The notes under the pieces were generated by a model that was given only the letters and a program-made list of their open reading frames with translations, did no database searches and was not told the DNA's origin. DNA of 10,589 bases. Source: DASPLH01 sp035627675 (lineage in GTDB: Bacteria > Acidobacteriota > Terriglobia > Terriglobales > Acidobacteriaceae). The stretch spans positions 1-10,589 of the forward strand of contig DASPLH010000159.1 of the NCBI GenBank assembly GCA_035627675.1. Direction: 5' to 3'. Both the position numbers and the translations under genes were made by a program. Of this stretch, positions 1-6,352 are shown piece by piece. Each line of letters starts with the position of its first letter. Within the stretch, counting starts at the first letter, position 1.

Positions 1-360
1 CTGGCACGGGAATGACGCGCTCGGGAACCAGCGCAGGTCGCGCACTCCCATGGATGCCGCCGTCTGAAGGGTTTCCAGGGCAATGCGGTCCCCGTCGCGC
101 AGATGGTGATGGCTGCTGATGGTCACGCCGTCGCGCAAGCCGCACTTGCGCAGCGCGGTTGCAAGGTCCGGCACGCGCTTGTCGCCGTTCGCGGGGTAGC
201 CGGCATTGGACCGGATCGGCGGAGCGGCCTTCCGTCCCTCGGGACGGTACTGGTCCACGCCGCGGAACGCCACCTGCTCCGCCCCATTGACCACCGGGGG
301 TACGAGGCGACCGGTCGCGTTGCGTACGAGCTCAACTTTCTGTTTTGTTGCCTGCGTCAT
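1..360 (-). CDS. citF: Citrate lyase alpha subunit (acetyl-ACP:citrate ACP-transferase), N-terminal part, cut by window edge
   Basis: This is the N-terminal 120 residues of a CitF-like protein, and the frame is open to the left edge of the window. In the family CitF exchanges the acetyl group on the acyl carrier CitD for citrate, forming citryl-ACP that CitE then cleaves; it acts in the cytoplasm in the CitDEF complex. Visible marks are an N-terminal N-x-x-GR-x-VPP stretch (residues 14-22) and the segment LRKCGLRDGVTISSHHHLRD at about 70-89, which matches the CitF pattern of a G-L-x-D-G-x-T-x-S-x-HH core followed by R-x-GD. The start is the ATG whose last bases overlap the stop of citDE (ATGA, 4 bp), with a perfect AGGAGG 7 bases upstream, so translation is probably coupled to citDE. 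Full-length family members are about 500 residues, so roughly three quarters is missing here only because the window ends. The family call is good; the acyl substrate is not proven to be citrate. Confidence 0.85.
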   Translation of the reverse strand, partial: MTQATKQKVELVRNATGRLVPPVVNGAEQVAFRGVDQYRPEGRKAAPPIRSNAGYPANGDKRVPDLATALRKCGLRDGVTISSHHHLRDGDRIALETLQTAASMGVRDLRWFPSASFPCQ

Positions 361-1589
361 TGGCCCGCCTCCTGCGCTACGGACTGCTGCGGCACGAGGC
401 CCATCTGCCGGGCACGCTCCACGAGCTTGCGCGCGCGATGCACGACCGGAGCATCGATCATTTTCGATCCAAGACTCACAACTCCGACGCCGCGAGCTGT
501 CGCGTCGTCGAAGGCCGCAACGACCTTCACTGCTTTCTCGATCTCGGCCGTGGACGGCGCGAAAGCATCGTGAATCGCTCGCACCTGCATCGGATGAATG
601 CACCCCATGCCCTCGAAGCCAAGCGAGCGCGCGCGCGCGCCCCACTGCCGCAATCCCTCCATGTCGCCTACATCTCCGAAGACCGAATCGATGGCCTGCA
701 AGCCGGCGGCGCGCGCGGCGTTGACGAGCCGAGTGCGCGCGTAGAGCGACTCTTCGCCGGTCTTTGTCTTGGGAACGCCGAGGTCGGCCGTGTAGTCCTC
801 GAGTCCGATCGTAAGCGCCACGTTCAACTCGCTGGCGTGCGCAATGGCGAACGCGTTCTCGATGCCGAGAGCGGACTCGAGGATCGGCATGAGCCACACT
901 GGACGCGTGAGGCCGAGCCTGGCCTGTACATGACGGATGCAGCGTTCGACTTCCCTGATCTGCTCTGCGGTCTCGACCTTCGGCACGAGGATGAGATCCG
1001 GCTCTTCGGGAATGACCTCCTCGAGATCCGCCAGCCCGAGCGGAAGCTGGTTGATGCGCACCATGCGCTCGCACTGGCTGAAGCTCACGGCGCGAAGCGT
1101 GTTGCGAACCAGGATGCGCGCGGCATCCTTCTCGTCGGCGTGCACAGAGTCTTCGAGATCGAGGATGATCGCATCGGGCGCGTGCAGAGCGGCATTGACG
1201 AAGTACCTGGGCTCGCTGCCAGGCAGGTACAAGCGGGAGCGCCGCAGGCAGTCGCGCTCCGAAGCCGGCGGCAGCGGCAAACGGCCTGGCAGCACGCTAC
1301 GATCCGCACCGAATCCCGCGCGACGAGCGGCTGCCTCGGTCCGCGCAGAGAGCACGAATGGCAGCGCGCCTTCGTCTTCGACGACTACGCGCGCGTGCTC
1401 CACGCCGAGTTCGGCGAGGTCACGCTTGAGCTGCGAACGAATCGCGTCGCCGTAGTAAGACTCGACACGCGACTGCAACTCGATGGTGAGTCCTCCAGAC
1501 GTGCGACCTTCGATGGTGACGCGACAATCCGAACGTGCGTCTTTGCCGCAACGGCCTGCCTGTCCGACTGTTTGTGCCTTGGAAGCCAT
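357..1589 (-). CDS. citDE: Fused citrate lyase acyl carrier protein (CitD) and citryl-ACP lyase (CitE)
   Basis: This 410-residue protein joins two citrate lyase subunits that are usually separate. Residues 1 to about 95 resemble CitD, the acyl carrier that bears the phosphoribosyl-dephospho-CoA arm: a G-x(4)-SD-C-x-V loop at 15-24, then YYGDAI at 45-50 and EDEGALPFVLSAR at 71-83, matching the CitD pattern FGDAI...DDKGAL..-LRAR. A linker (about 96-115) leads to CitE at about 116-400: LDLEDSV (143-149), R-x-N (178-180), PKVE (203-206), GLEDYTADLG (262-271), CIHPMQV (330-336) and the C-terminal VVSLGSKMIDAPV typical of true CitE. CitE cleaves citryl-ACP to acetyl-ACP and oxaloacetate with Mg2+ bound by acidic residues. 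The start has AGGAG 6 bases upstream. The serine in the carrier loop (Ser20) sits next to the Asp, whereas Ser14 of Klebsiella and E. coli CitD is two residues before it. Together with CitF it would supply all three lyase activities. Confidence 0.85.
   Translation of the reverse strand: MASKAQTVGQAGRCGKDARSDCRVTIEGRTSGGLTIELQSRVESYYGDAIRSQLKRDLAELGVEHARVVVEDEGALPFVLSARTEAAARRAGFGADRSVLPGRLPLPPASERDCLRRSRLYLPGSEPRYFVNAALHAPDAIILDLEDSVHADEKDAARILVRNTLRAVSFSQCERMVRINQLPLGLADLEEVIPEEPDLILVPKVETAEQIREVERCIRHVQARLGLTRPVWLMPILESALGIENAFAIAHASELNVALTIGLEDYTADLGVPKTKTGEESLYARTRLVNAARAAGLQAIDSVFGDVGDMEGLRQWGARARSLGFEGMGCIHPMQVRAIHDAFAPSTAEIEKAVKVVAAFDDATARGVGVVSLGSKMIDAPVVHRARKLVERARQMGLVPQQSVAQEAGQ
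368..373 (-). promoter_or_regulatory. Perfect Shine-Dalgarno (AGGAGG) for citF inside the citDE 3' end
   Basis: AGGAGG lies 7 bases before the citF ATG and within the codons for the last residues of CitDE. Combined with the ATGA stop-start overlap, it fixes the citF start and suggests tightly coupled synthesis of the lyase and transferase subunits. Confidence 0.8.
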
Positions 1590-1603
1590 ACTGTGCTCCT
1601 GAC

Positions 1604-1630
1604 GAAAAGGGCCGGAGCGCGCTCCGGCCC
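1604..1630 (-). terminator. Perfect palindrome followed by TTTT: intrinsic terminator or attenuator-like hairpin
   Basis: Positions 1609-1630 are a perfect 22-bp palindrome (half-site GGGCCGGAGCG) in the 54-bp gap between the dehydrogenase stop and the citDE start. Read on the coding (minus) strand, the very GC-rich stem, with a 2-4 nt loop, is followed directly by TTTT (1608-1605) and then, a few bases on, by the AGGAG of citDE. The shape is that of a weak intrinsic terminator, but genes continue on the same strand, so partial termination, mRNA stabilisation or processing between the two halves of the operon is more likely than a complete stop. A symmetrical protein-binding site is the alternative. 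Confidence 0.55.
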
Positions 1631-1643
1631 GCTTGAAGCGTGA

Positions 1644-2852
1644 CTACCGCGCGACGGCCTCGGCAACCTCGAGCTTGGCGAGAATCGCGTCGGTCAGTTG
1701 CTTAGTGGTCGCGGCGCCTTTCGAGATGGCCGAGGCTCCGCCCGGCAGGCGAAGCATGTCGTAGGTGCGCACCTTGCCTTCGGCGATCACGGCTGCGATC
1801 GCATTGCGCACGCGCGTAGCCTTCTCGGTCTCGCCCACGTGATCGAGCAGCATGGCGGCCGAGAGAATCATGGCGATCGGGTTGACGATCGGCGGATTCA
1901 GCTCGGCATACTTTGGCGCCGACCCGTGCGTCGGCTCGAAGACGGCAACCTCCTCGCCGATGTTGCCGGAGGCAGCAAAGCCGAGTCCGCCCACGAGCCC
2001 TGCGAAGGCGTCGCTGATGACGTCTCCGAAGAGGTTGCTGGCAACGATGACGCCGTAGTCTTCCGGATTCTTGGTGAGCCACATGGTCTGCGCATCGATG
2101 TTGGTGGACCAGAGTGCGATGCCCGGATAGCTCTTTGCGACTTCCTTCGCGGCTTGTTCCATCATGCCGCTGGTTTCGCGCAGCACGTTGGGCTTCTCGC
2201 AGATGGTCACGCTCCTGTAGCCGAAACTCTTCGCGTGCTCGAAGGCGGCGCGGCAGATGCGCAGTGCGGCGTTGCGGGTGATGATGCGGACCGAGATGGC
2301 CAGCTCTTCTCCAGGCACGCCGGCGAACGGCTTGAACTTCGAGTGCGTGCCGAGTGCTTCGCGAACAACCTGTGGCGGGTTCGTCCACTCCACCCCGGCG
2401 TAGAGTCCCTCGGTGTTCTGGCGGAAAACAACCGCGTTGACGGCCGGCTCTTCGTAACCGCCCTCGGGACGCTTGCGAATGAAGTTCAGCGGATTGCCGG
2501 CGAAACCGATGCAGGGGCGCATGCAGACATCGAGGTTGAAGATCTGCCGCATGCTGACGATGGGGCTGAAATACTGATAGCCCTTGCCCTTCAGTTCCGG
2601 AGCGAGTTCGGCGTCAGCTTCTTTCTTCGGCTTGCTGGTGATCGCGCCGAAGAGTCCGAGCTTGTGCTTGCGCAGCAACTCGACGGTGCGCTCGGGGAGC
2701 GCGTTGCCTTCGCGGCACCAGCAGTCCCACCCGATGTCGGCATGGATGTAGTCGGCGTCGAACCCGACCTCTTTGAGCACGCGTACCGCCTCGGGCAGTA
2801 CCTGGTTGCCGATACCGTCGCCCGGCATCGTGACGATAGTGTATCTAGACAT
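1644..2852 (-). CDS. NADP-type isocitrate/isopropylmalate-family beta-decarboxylating dehydrogenase
   Basis: This 402-residue cytoplasmic enzyme should oxidise and decarboxylate a (2R,3S)-3-hydroxy-acid of the isocitrate, isopropylmalate or homoisocitrate type. Aligned by eye to E. coli Icd, it keeps Ser96 (S113), Arg102 (R119), Arg112 (R129), Arg144 (R153), Tyr151 (Y160), Lys220 (K230) and the metal ligands Asp253, Asp277 and Asp281. The cofactor loop reads THGSAPKY (K314, Y315), and TYDMLR gives Y364 and R368. These match the four NADP-determining residues of E. coli Icd (K344, Y345, Y391, R395), so NADP use is likely. The position equal to N115, which contacts the substrate in Icd, is Ile98, so the substrate may not be isocitrate. 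The start is the ATG with GGAGG 6 bases upstream; an in-frame ATG 15 bases earlier lies before this site. It sits 39 bp after the aconitase-like gene, whose product would supply its substrate. Family is secure; substrate is open. Confidence 0.85.
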   Translation of the reverse strand: MSRYTIVTMPGDGIGNQVLPEAVRVLKEVGFDADYIHADIGWDCWCREGNALPERTVELLRKHKLGLFGAITSKPKKEADAELAPELKGKGYQYFSPIVSMRQIFNLDVCMRPCIGFAGNPLNFIRKRPEGGYEEPAVNAVVFRQNTEGLYAGVEWTNPPQVVREALGTHSKFKPFAGVPGEELAISVRIITRNAALRICRAAFEHAKSFGYRSVTICEKPNVLRETSGMMEQAAKEVAKSYPGIALWSTNIDAQTMWLTKNPEDYGVIVASNLFGDVISDAFAGLVGGLGFAASGNIGEEVAVFEPTHGSAPKYAELNPPIVNPIAMILSAAMLLDHVGETEKATRVRNAIAAVIAEGKVRTYDMLRLPGGASAISKGAATTKQLTDAILAKLEVAEAVAR

Positions 2853-2891
2853 ATCAATCCTCCACAAAATCGTGCAAGGCTGCCGGGCAAC

Positions 2892-4844
2892 TCAGGCGCC
2901 GGCGGCCGCCGTTAGTCTCTGCTTCACGAGGTTCTCGACCCCACCGGCGGCCACCAGCGACTGCGGCACGCTGCCCATCGCGGGGAACGAGAAGTTCTCT
3001 CCGCGGTAGTGGATCGTGCCCGCGCTAAAGTCGATCGCGGTCTCGTCGCCCGGGATGATCGTGCGTTCGCCTCCGAGTTTCTCGGCGAACACCTGCTTCA
3101 GGTGGAGGACGAACTCGGGACACTCGACGGAGAGGAACCCGTTGTTGAAGGCGTTGCGCAGATACGTCTGCGAGAAGCTGCCGGCAATGACCAGCGGAAT
3201 GCCTTTTGCCTGGAGCGCGGTGACGGCCTGCTCACGGCTGGAGCCGGTACCGAAGTTGAAGCCGCCGATCACGACGTCTCCGGCGCGAGTGGCGGAGGCA
3301 AACTGCGGATCGTAGTTCTCCATGACGACCCTGGCCATCATGTCGCGGGTCATGTCCTCGCGATAGGTGTAGTCCTTGCCGTAGATGCCGTCGGTGTTGA
3401 GGTTGTCGGCGGGACAGAAGACGAGGCGTCCGGCAACTCGCGCCGGGAAACCCGCGATGATCTCGACCCGCTCGGCCACAGGAGCCGTGGACTTGTAGGC
3501 GACGAAGCTGGGCGCGAGAGAAACGGCCGGCACCTCGAAGGGCGCGGTGATGTATCCGGCGATGGCCGAGGCTGCTACGACGGCGGGTGACGCAAGATAG
3601 CAGCGGGCATCGCGCGAACCCATGCGTCCCTTGAAGTTGCGGTTCGTTGCCGAGATGCCGACCTCGCCCGGTTCGAGCAGTCCGGTGCCGAGTCCGATGC
3701 ACGGTCCGCAACTCGGCGGGAGAGGCTTGGCCCCGGCGGCGAGCAGGGTGTGCCACGCGCCGTTGGCCTCGGCCTGGCGCTGCACGTCGGCGGAAGCGGC
3801 GGCGGCGTAGAACTCGACGCCGGGCGCGACCTGCCTGCCTCTCAGCACGTCGGCAGCGGCCGTGAGGTCTTCGAGACGCGAATTCACGCAGCTCAGGAGG
3901 TACGCCTTGTTGATTTTGATCCGTTTGGGCGTAATCTCAGCGAGCGACTCCATGCGTTGCACCGTGTCGGGCCCGCTGACGTGCGGTGTGACCTGCGCCA
4001 GATCGAGTTCGATGCGACCGGCGTAGGTTGCATCCGCATCGGGCATCGGAAGCTCACGTTCGAGTTGAGCAAGCTTGGCTTCGGCGAGACGCTCGATTCC
4101 GCCGCCTACGAGACGGCTGCGGCGGGAACGGAGGAACTCGAAGGTCTTGTCATCGGCGGGGAACCAGCCGACGAGCGCGCCCCACTCGGTGGTCATGTTC
4201 GAGATAGATAGACGCTCTTCGATGCTGAGCGACGAGACGCCTTCGCCGGCGAATTCGATGGCTGCGTTGAGGGCCTCTTCCTTGTTGTAGAGGCCGCACA
4301 GGGTGATGATGACGTCCTTGCCGGTCACGCCGGGACGCAGTTTGCCGGTGAGCACGACCTGGATGGTTCGCGGGATCTGCCACCAGAACTCTCCGGTCGC
4401 CCAGACGGCAGCGGCGTCGGTGCGCACGACGGGGGTGCCGACTGCGCCGAGCGCTCCGTACATGTTGCTGTGCGAGTCGGAGGCGACGACGAGCGAGCCG
4501 GGCAGCACGTAGCCGTTCTCGACCATGACCTGGTGTCCGATGCCGGTGCCGGCCGGGTAGAAGTCGATGCCGTGTTGCGCGGCGAAGGCCTCGATCTCGC
4601 GGTACTTCTTCAGGTTCGACTCTTCCAGGTTCTGGATGTCGTGGTCGAGAGCGAAGACCGGCTGGCGAGCGTCAAACACGCGCGCCGCGCCGATGGATTT
4701 GAACTTCTTGATCACCGCCGAAGTGTTGTCATGCGTCAGGATGTGGGCAGGGCGCAGCGAGACGAAGTCGCCGGCACGCAAGGGGCGCGATGGCCCTTCG
4801 GTCATGTGTTGCTTTGCGATTTTCTCGACAATGGTCTGTCCCAT
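2892..4844 (-). CDS. Single-chain aconitase-superfamily hydratase, homoaconitase (Lys4/LysF)-like
   Basis: This 650-residue iron-sulfur hydro-lyase would interconvert a citrate-type acid, its cis-aconitate and the isocitrate isomer. The 4Fe-4S cysteines are C319 (SCVNSR, 318-323) and C379 and C382 (PSCGPCIG, 377-384). The catalytic domains occupy about 1-440, with the swivelling domain after about 470 carrying ADNLNTDGI (479-487) and NFGTGSSREQA (530-540). The stretch ADNLNTDGIYGKDYTYRED plus MENYDPQF is very close to what I recall of fungal homoaconitases (DN-x-NTDGIYPGKYTYQD...MENYD) and unlike AcnA or AcnB, so the substrate may be longer than citrate. Large and small domains are fused in one chain, as in aconitase and fungal homoaconitase but unlike bacterial LeuC/LeuD. 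The start is an ATG with GGGAG 6 bases upstream. The frame stays open about 50 codons further, but only because it runs through a duplicated junction and into the end of prpD. The next gene, 39 bp on, is the dehydrogenase expected to act on its product. Confidence 0.85.
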   Translation of the reverse strand: MGQTIVEKIAKQHMTEGPSRPLRAGDFVSLRPAHILTHDNTSAVIKKFKSIGAARVFDARQPVFALDHDIQNLEESNLKKYREIEAFAAQHGIDFYPAGTGIGHQVMVENGYVLPGSLVVASDSHSNMYGALGAVGTPVVRTDAAAVWATGEFWWQIPRTIQVVLTGKLRPGVTGKDVIITLCGLYNKEEALNAAIEFAGEGVSSLSIEERLSISNMTTEWGALVGWFPADDKTFEFLRSRRSRLVGGGIERLAEAKLAQLERELPMPDADATYAGRIELDLAQVTPHVSGPDTVQRMESLAEITPKRIKINKAYLLSCVNSRLEDLTAAADVLRGRQVAPGVEFYAAAASADVQRQAEANGAWHTLLAAGAKPLPPSCGPCIGLGTGLLEPGEVGISATNRNFKGRMGSRDARCYLASPAVVAASAIAGYITAPFEVPAVSLAPSFVAYKSTAPVAERVEIIAGFPARVAGRLVFCPADNLNTDGIYGKDYTYREDMTRDMMARVVMENYDPQFASATRAGDVVIGGFNFGTGSSREQAVTALQAKGIPLVIAGSFSQTYLRNAFNNGFLSVECPEFVLHLKQVFAEKLGGERTIIPGDETAIDFSAGTIHYRGENFSFPAMGSVPQSLVAAGGVENLVKQRLTAAAGA

Positions 4845-4862
4845 AGCGATCTCCCGATCAGG
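4815..4862 (-). repeat. 48-bp direct repeat, copy 1 (start region of the aconitase-like gene)
   Basis: This segment spans the GGGAG ribosome binding site, ATG and first ten codons of the aconitase-like gene. It matches 4885-4932 at 46 of 48 positions, with differences at 4821 and 4830, and an offset of 70 bp. Both differences fall in the third position of shared codons and are silent (GTT/GTC-type changes within VEKI), which suggests that the protein sequence was conserved in both copies. Confidence 0.9.
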
Positions 4863-4914
4863 TACTTCCTCGCTCCGGTTGTCGTGCGATCTTCTCGACG
4901 ATGGTCTGTCCCAT
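4858..4914 (-). CDS. 18-codon upstream mini-cistron made from the duplicated aconitase start
   Basis: The ATG in repeat copy 2 opens a frame reading MGQTIVEKIARQPERGST and then TGA. The first ten residues equal the N-terminus of the aconitase-like protein. Its GGGAG site lies 6 bases before the ATG, identical to that of the downstream gene. The spacing is repeated exactly: prpD stop, 13 bases, mini-cistron ATG; then mini-cistron TGA, 13 bases, aconitase ATG. A ribosome could therefore terminate and restart twice. It may be a translational spacer that tunes aconitase output or simply a duplication scar; the peptide itself probably has no enzyme function. Expression is not shown by the sequence. 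Confidence 0.5.
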   Translation of the reverse strand: MGQTIVEKIARQPERGST

Positions 4915-4932
4915 AGCGATCTCCCGATCAGG
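4885..4932 (-). repeat. 48-bp direct repeat, copy 2 (prpD stop and mini-cistron start)
   Basis: This is the upstream copy of the repeat in transcription order. It contains the TGA stop of the MmgE/PrpD gene (4930-4928), a GGGAG site (4925-4921) and an ATG (4914-4912) with the same 6-base spacing as the real aconitase start. The 22 bp between the copies (4863-4884) show only faint resemblance to the aconitase codons that follow copy 1, so the duplication either was short or has since decayed at one end. Confidence 0.9.
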
Positions 4933-6331
4933 CGTGTTTCCCGGCCTTGAGCATCTCCATCAGCTCCGTCACGGAGTTGAGGTGGTCGAGGTTCCATACG
5001 GCCTCGATGACGCGCTGCTGTTGCGGTGCGGTGAGCACGCCGTCGGCGAGCGCGGCGAACTTCTGCTCGATCTCGCGATCAGTGAGCGGGTTGCGCGGAT
5101 CGCCCTTGGGATAGTCGAGCTGCCTGGTGAACTCGCGTCCGTCCGTGGTGGTGATCTTCACGATGACGCGCTGGAGCGCCGGGAACACCTTCTCGATCTC
5201 GGGATCGGCCACGACTTCGACCTTGCGAAGCTGCGCACGGATCTGCGGGTCGTTGATCTTCTCCATGGTGAACTCGACGGGCGTGACCTGGCGGTCCACG
5301 ATGGCGGCCGCGATGCAGTAGGGCAGCGAGTGATCGGCCGTTTCCTTCGTGTGCGGGTCGTACTTGCTGGGGTCGGCAAGGATGTCGGCGGCACGGGCCA
5401 GCGAGCGGATGTGCACCTTCTCGATCTGCTCGGGCTTGAGATCGTTGTCACGAACGAGGTCGAGCACGGCGGAGATCGGCGCGTGCGTCAGAGCTTCGGT
5501 CGGGAAGAACTTCATCCCGCACTGGGTGATGCGCCAGCTCTCACCGAGTCCGTCGGTGAGGAGGTTGAGTTTCCACTCGGGGCCGAAGCAGTGGACGAGT
5601 CCCTCTTTGCCGTCGATCACGTGCTCGGGGCCGGAGTAGCCGTGGGCCGCGAGCAGGGCGGCGAACACACCACTCTGGGTGGCCAGCGGATCGACCGTGT
5701 TCTTCATCATTGTCAGTTTGCCGGCCGTCACCGCGCCGAGGGTGCAGCGAGCCGAGGCCGAGATGCCGATGGCGTGCTGAATCTTATGCCAGTCGAGGTG
5801 GAGCATGCGCCCGGCCACGACGGGCGAGACGAAGGCGGTCAACGTGGCGTGATGCCATCCGCGCTCGCGAATGCCGGGGAAGGCGGCTTCGCAGAGACGG
5901 CATTCGAATTCGTGTCCGAGGGCGATGCCGACGATGAGTTCGCGGCCGTCGCTCCTGGCGCGCTCCGCGCAGGAAATCGCCGCGGGGATGATATCGGACG
6001 GGTGCGACGGGTCCTGCTTCCAGTAGATGTCGTTGTAGTCCATGCAGCGGACCATGAGCGCGTTGGCCAGTGTCGCCGAGACGACATCCATCTTGCGTCC
6101 TGAGCCGATGACGGTCGCGGGGCCGGTGCCGGCGATCTCGTTCAGCACTTCGAGTGCGATCGCGACATCGTGCTGCTGGTAGCCGCCGAGGGCGCAGCCC
6201 AGCGAGTCGAGCAGGTAGCGCTTGGCCTCGTAAACCGCGTCCTTCGAAAGGTCTTCAAAGCGAACGCCCGCGGCCCAGCGGGACATGGTTGCGGTGATGG
6301 TTTCTTTGGTTTGCGTTGCAGTCTGCACCAT
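4928..6331 (-). CDS. MmgE/PrpD family dehydratase (2-methylcitrate dehydratase-like)
   Basis: This 467-residue protein belongs to the MmgE/PrpD family, cofactor-free dehydratases best known for turning 2-methylcitrate into 2-methyl-cis-aconitate; E. coli PrpD also acts on citrate. Family marks are DYNDIYW (98-104) followed by HPSDIIPAA (110-118) in the helical domain, RGWHHATL (157-164), the K-x-x-P-x(5)-H segment at 274-283, the signature KYDPHTKETADHSLPY (323-338) and YPKGDPRNPLTD (407-418). Length is normal for the family. The start ATG follows a GAGGAA site at short spacing; a second Met at residue 16 is a less likely alternative. It lies 21 bp after the HD-like gene and 13 bp before the mini-cistron that leads into the aconitase-like gene. 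In this setting it probably carries out the first dehydration of a tricarboxylic acid, with the aconitase-like enzyme rehydrating the product. No PrpB or PrpC is in the window, so a complete methylcitrate cycle is not indicated. Confidence 0.88.
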   Translation of the reverse strand: MVQTATQTKETITATMSRWAAGVRFEDLSKDAVYEAKRYLLDSLGCALGGYQQHDVAIALEVLNEIAGTGPATVIGSGRKMDVVSATLANALMVRCMDYNDIYWKQDPSHPSDIIPAAISCAERARSDGRELIVGIALGHEFECRLCEAAFPGIRERGWHHATLTAFVSPVVAGRMLHLDWHKIQHAIGISASARCTLGAVTAGKLTMMKNTVDPLATQSGVFAALLAAHGYSGPEHVIDGKEGLVHCFGPEWKLNLLTDGLGESWRITQCGMKFFPTEALTHAPISAVLDLVRDNDLKPEQIEKVHIRSLARAADILADPSKYDPHTKETADHSLPYCIAAAIVDRQVTPVEFTMEKINDPQIRAQLRKVEVVADPEIEKVFPALQRVIVKITTTDGREFTRQLDYPKGDPRNPLTDREIEQKFAALADGVLTAPQQQRVIEAVWNLDHLNSVTELMEMLKAGKHA

Positions 6332-6352
6332 AGGTTCCTCGCGGGTCGCGGA

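Noticed and set aside
627..640. A (GC)7 alternating run that could adopt Z-DNA
   Set aside because: It lies within codons for an Ala-Arg-rich stretch of CitE (GARARS) and is expected from the GC-rich codon use.
345..1643. A 432-residue open frame on the plus strand opposite citDE
   Set aside because: It is the antisense shadow of a recognised gene in GC-rich DNA; its composition is rich in His, Arg, Asp and Val with no family motif.
1698..2915. A 405-residue open frame on the plus strand opposite the dehydrogenase
   Set aside because: It is a shadow frame created by codon bias; the minus strand holds a complete dehydrogenase with all catalytic residues.
4858..4932. Repeat pair considered as a CRISPR fragment or attachment site
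   Set aside because: Only two copies exist, and they contain a start codon and RBS of a neighbouring gene, so a junction duplication explains them better; no integrase or cas gene is present.
4845..4997. N-terminal extension of the aconitase-like protein by 51 residues
   Set aside because: The extension runs through the duplicated junction and into the end of prpD in another frame, has low-complexity sequence and lacks a ribosome binding site.
4901..6103. A 400-residue open frame on the plus strand opposite the PrpD-like gene
   Set aside because: It has no recognisable domain and starts in the duplicated junction; the PrpD frame explains the region fully.
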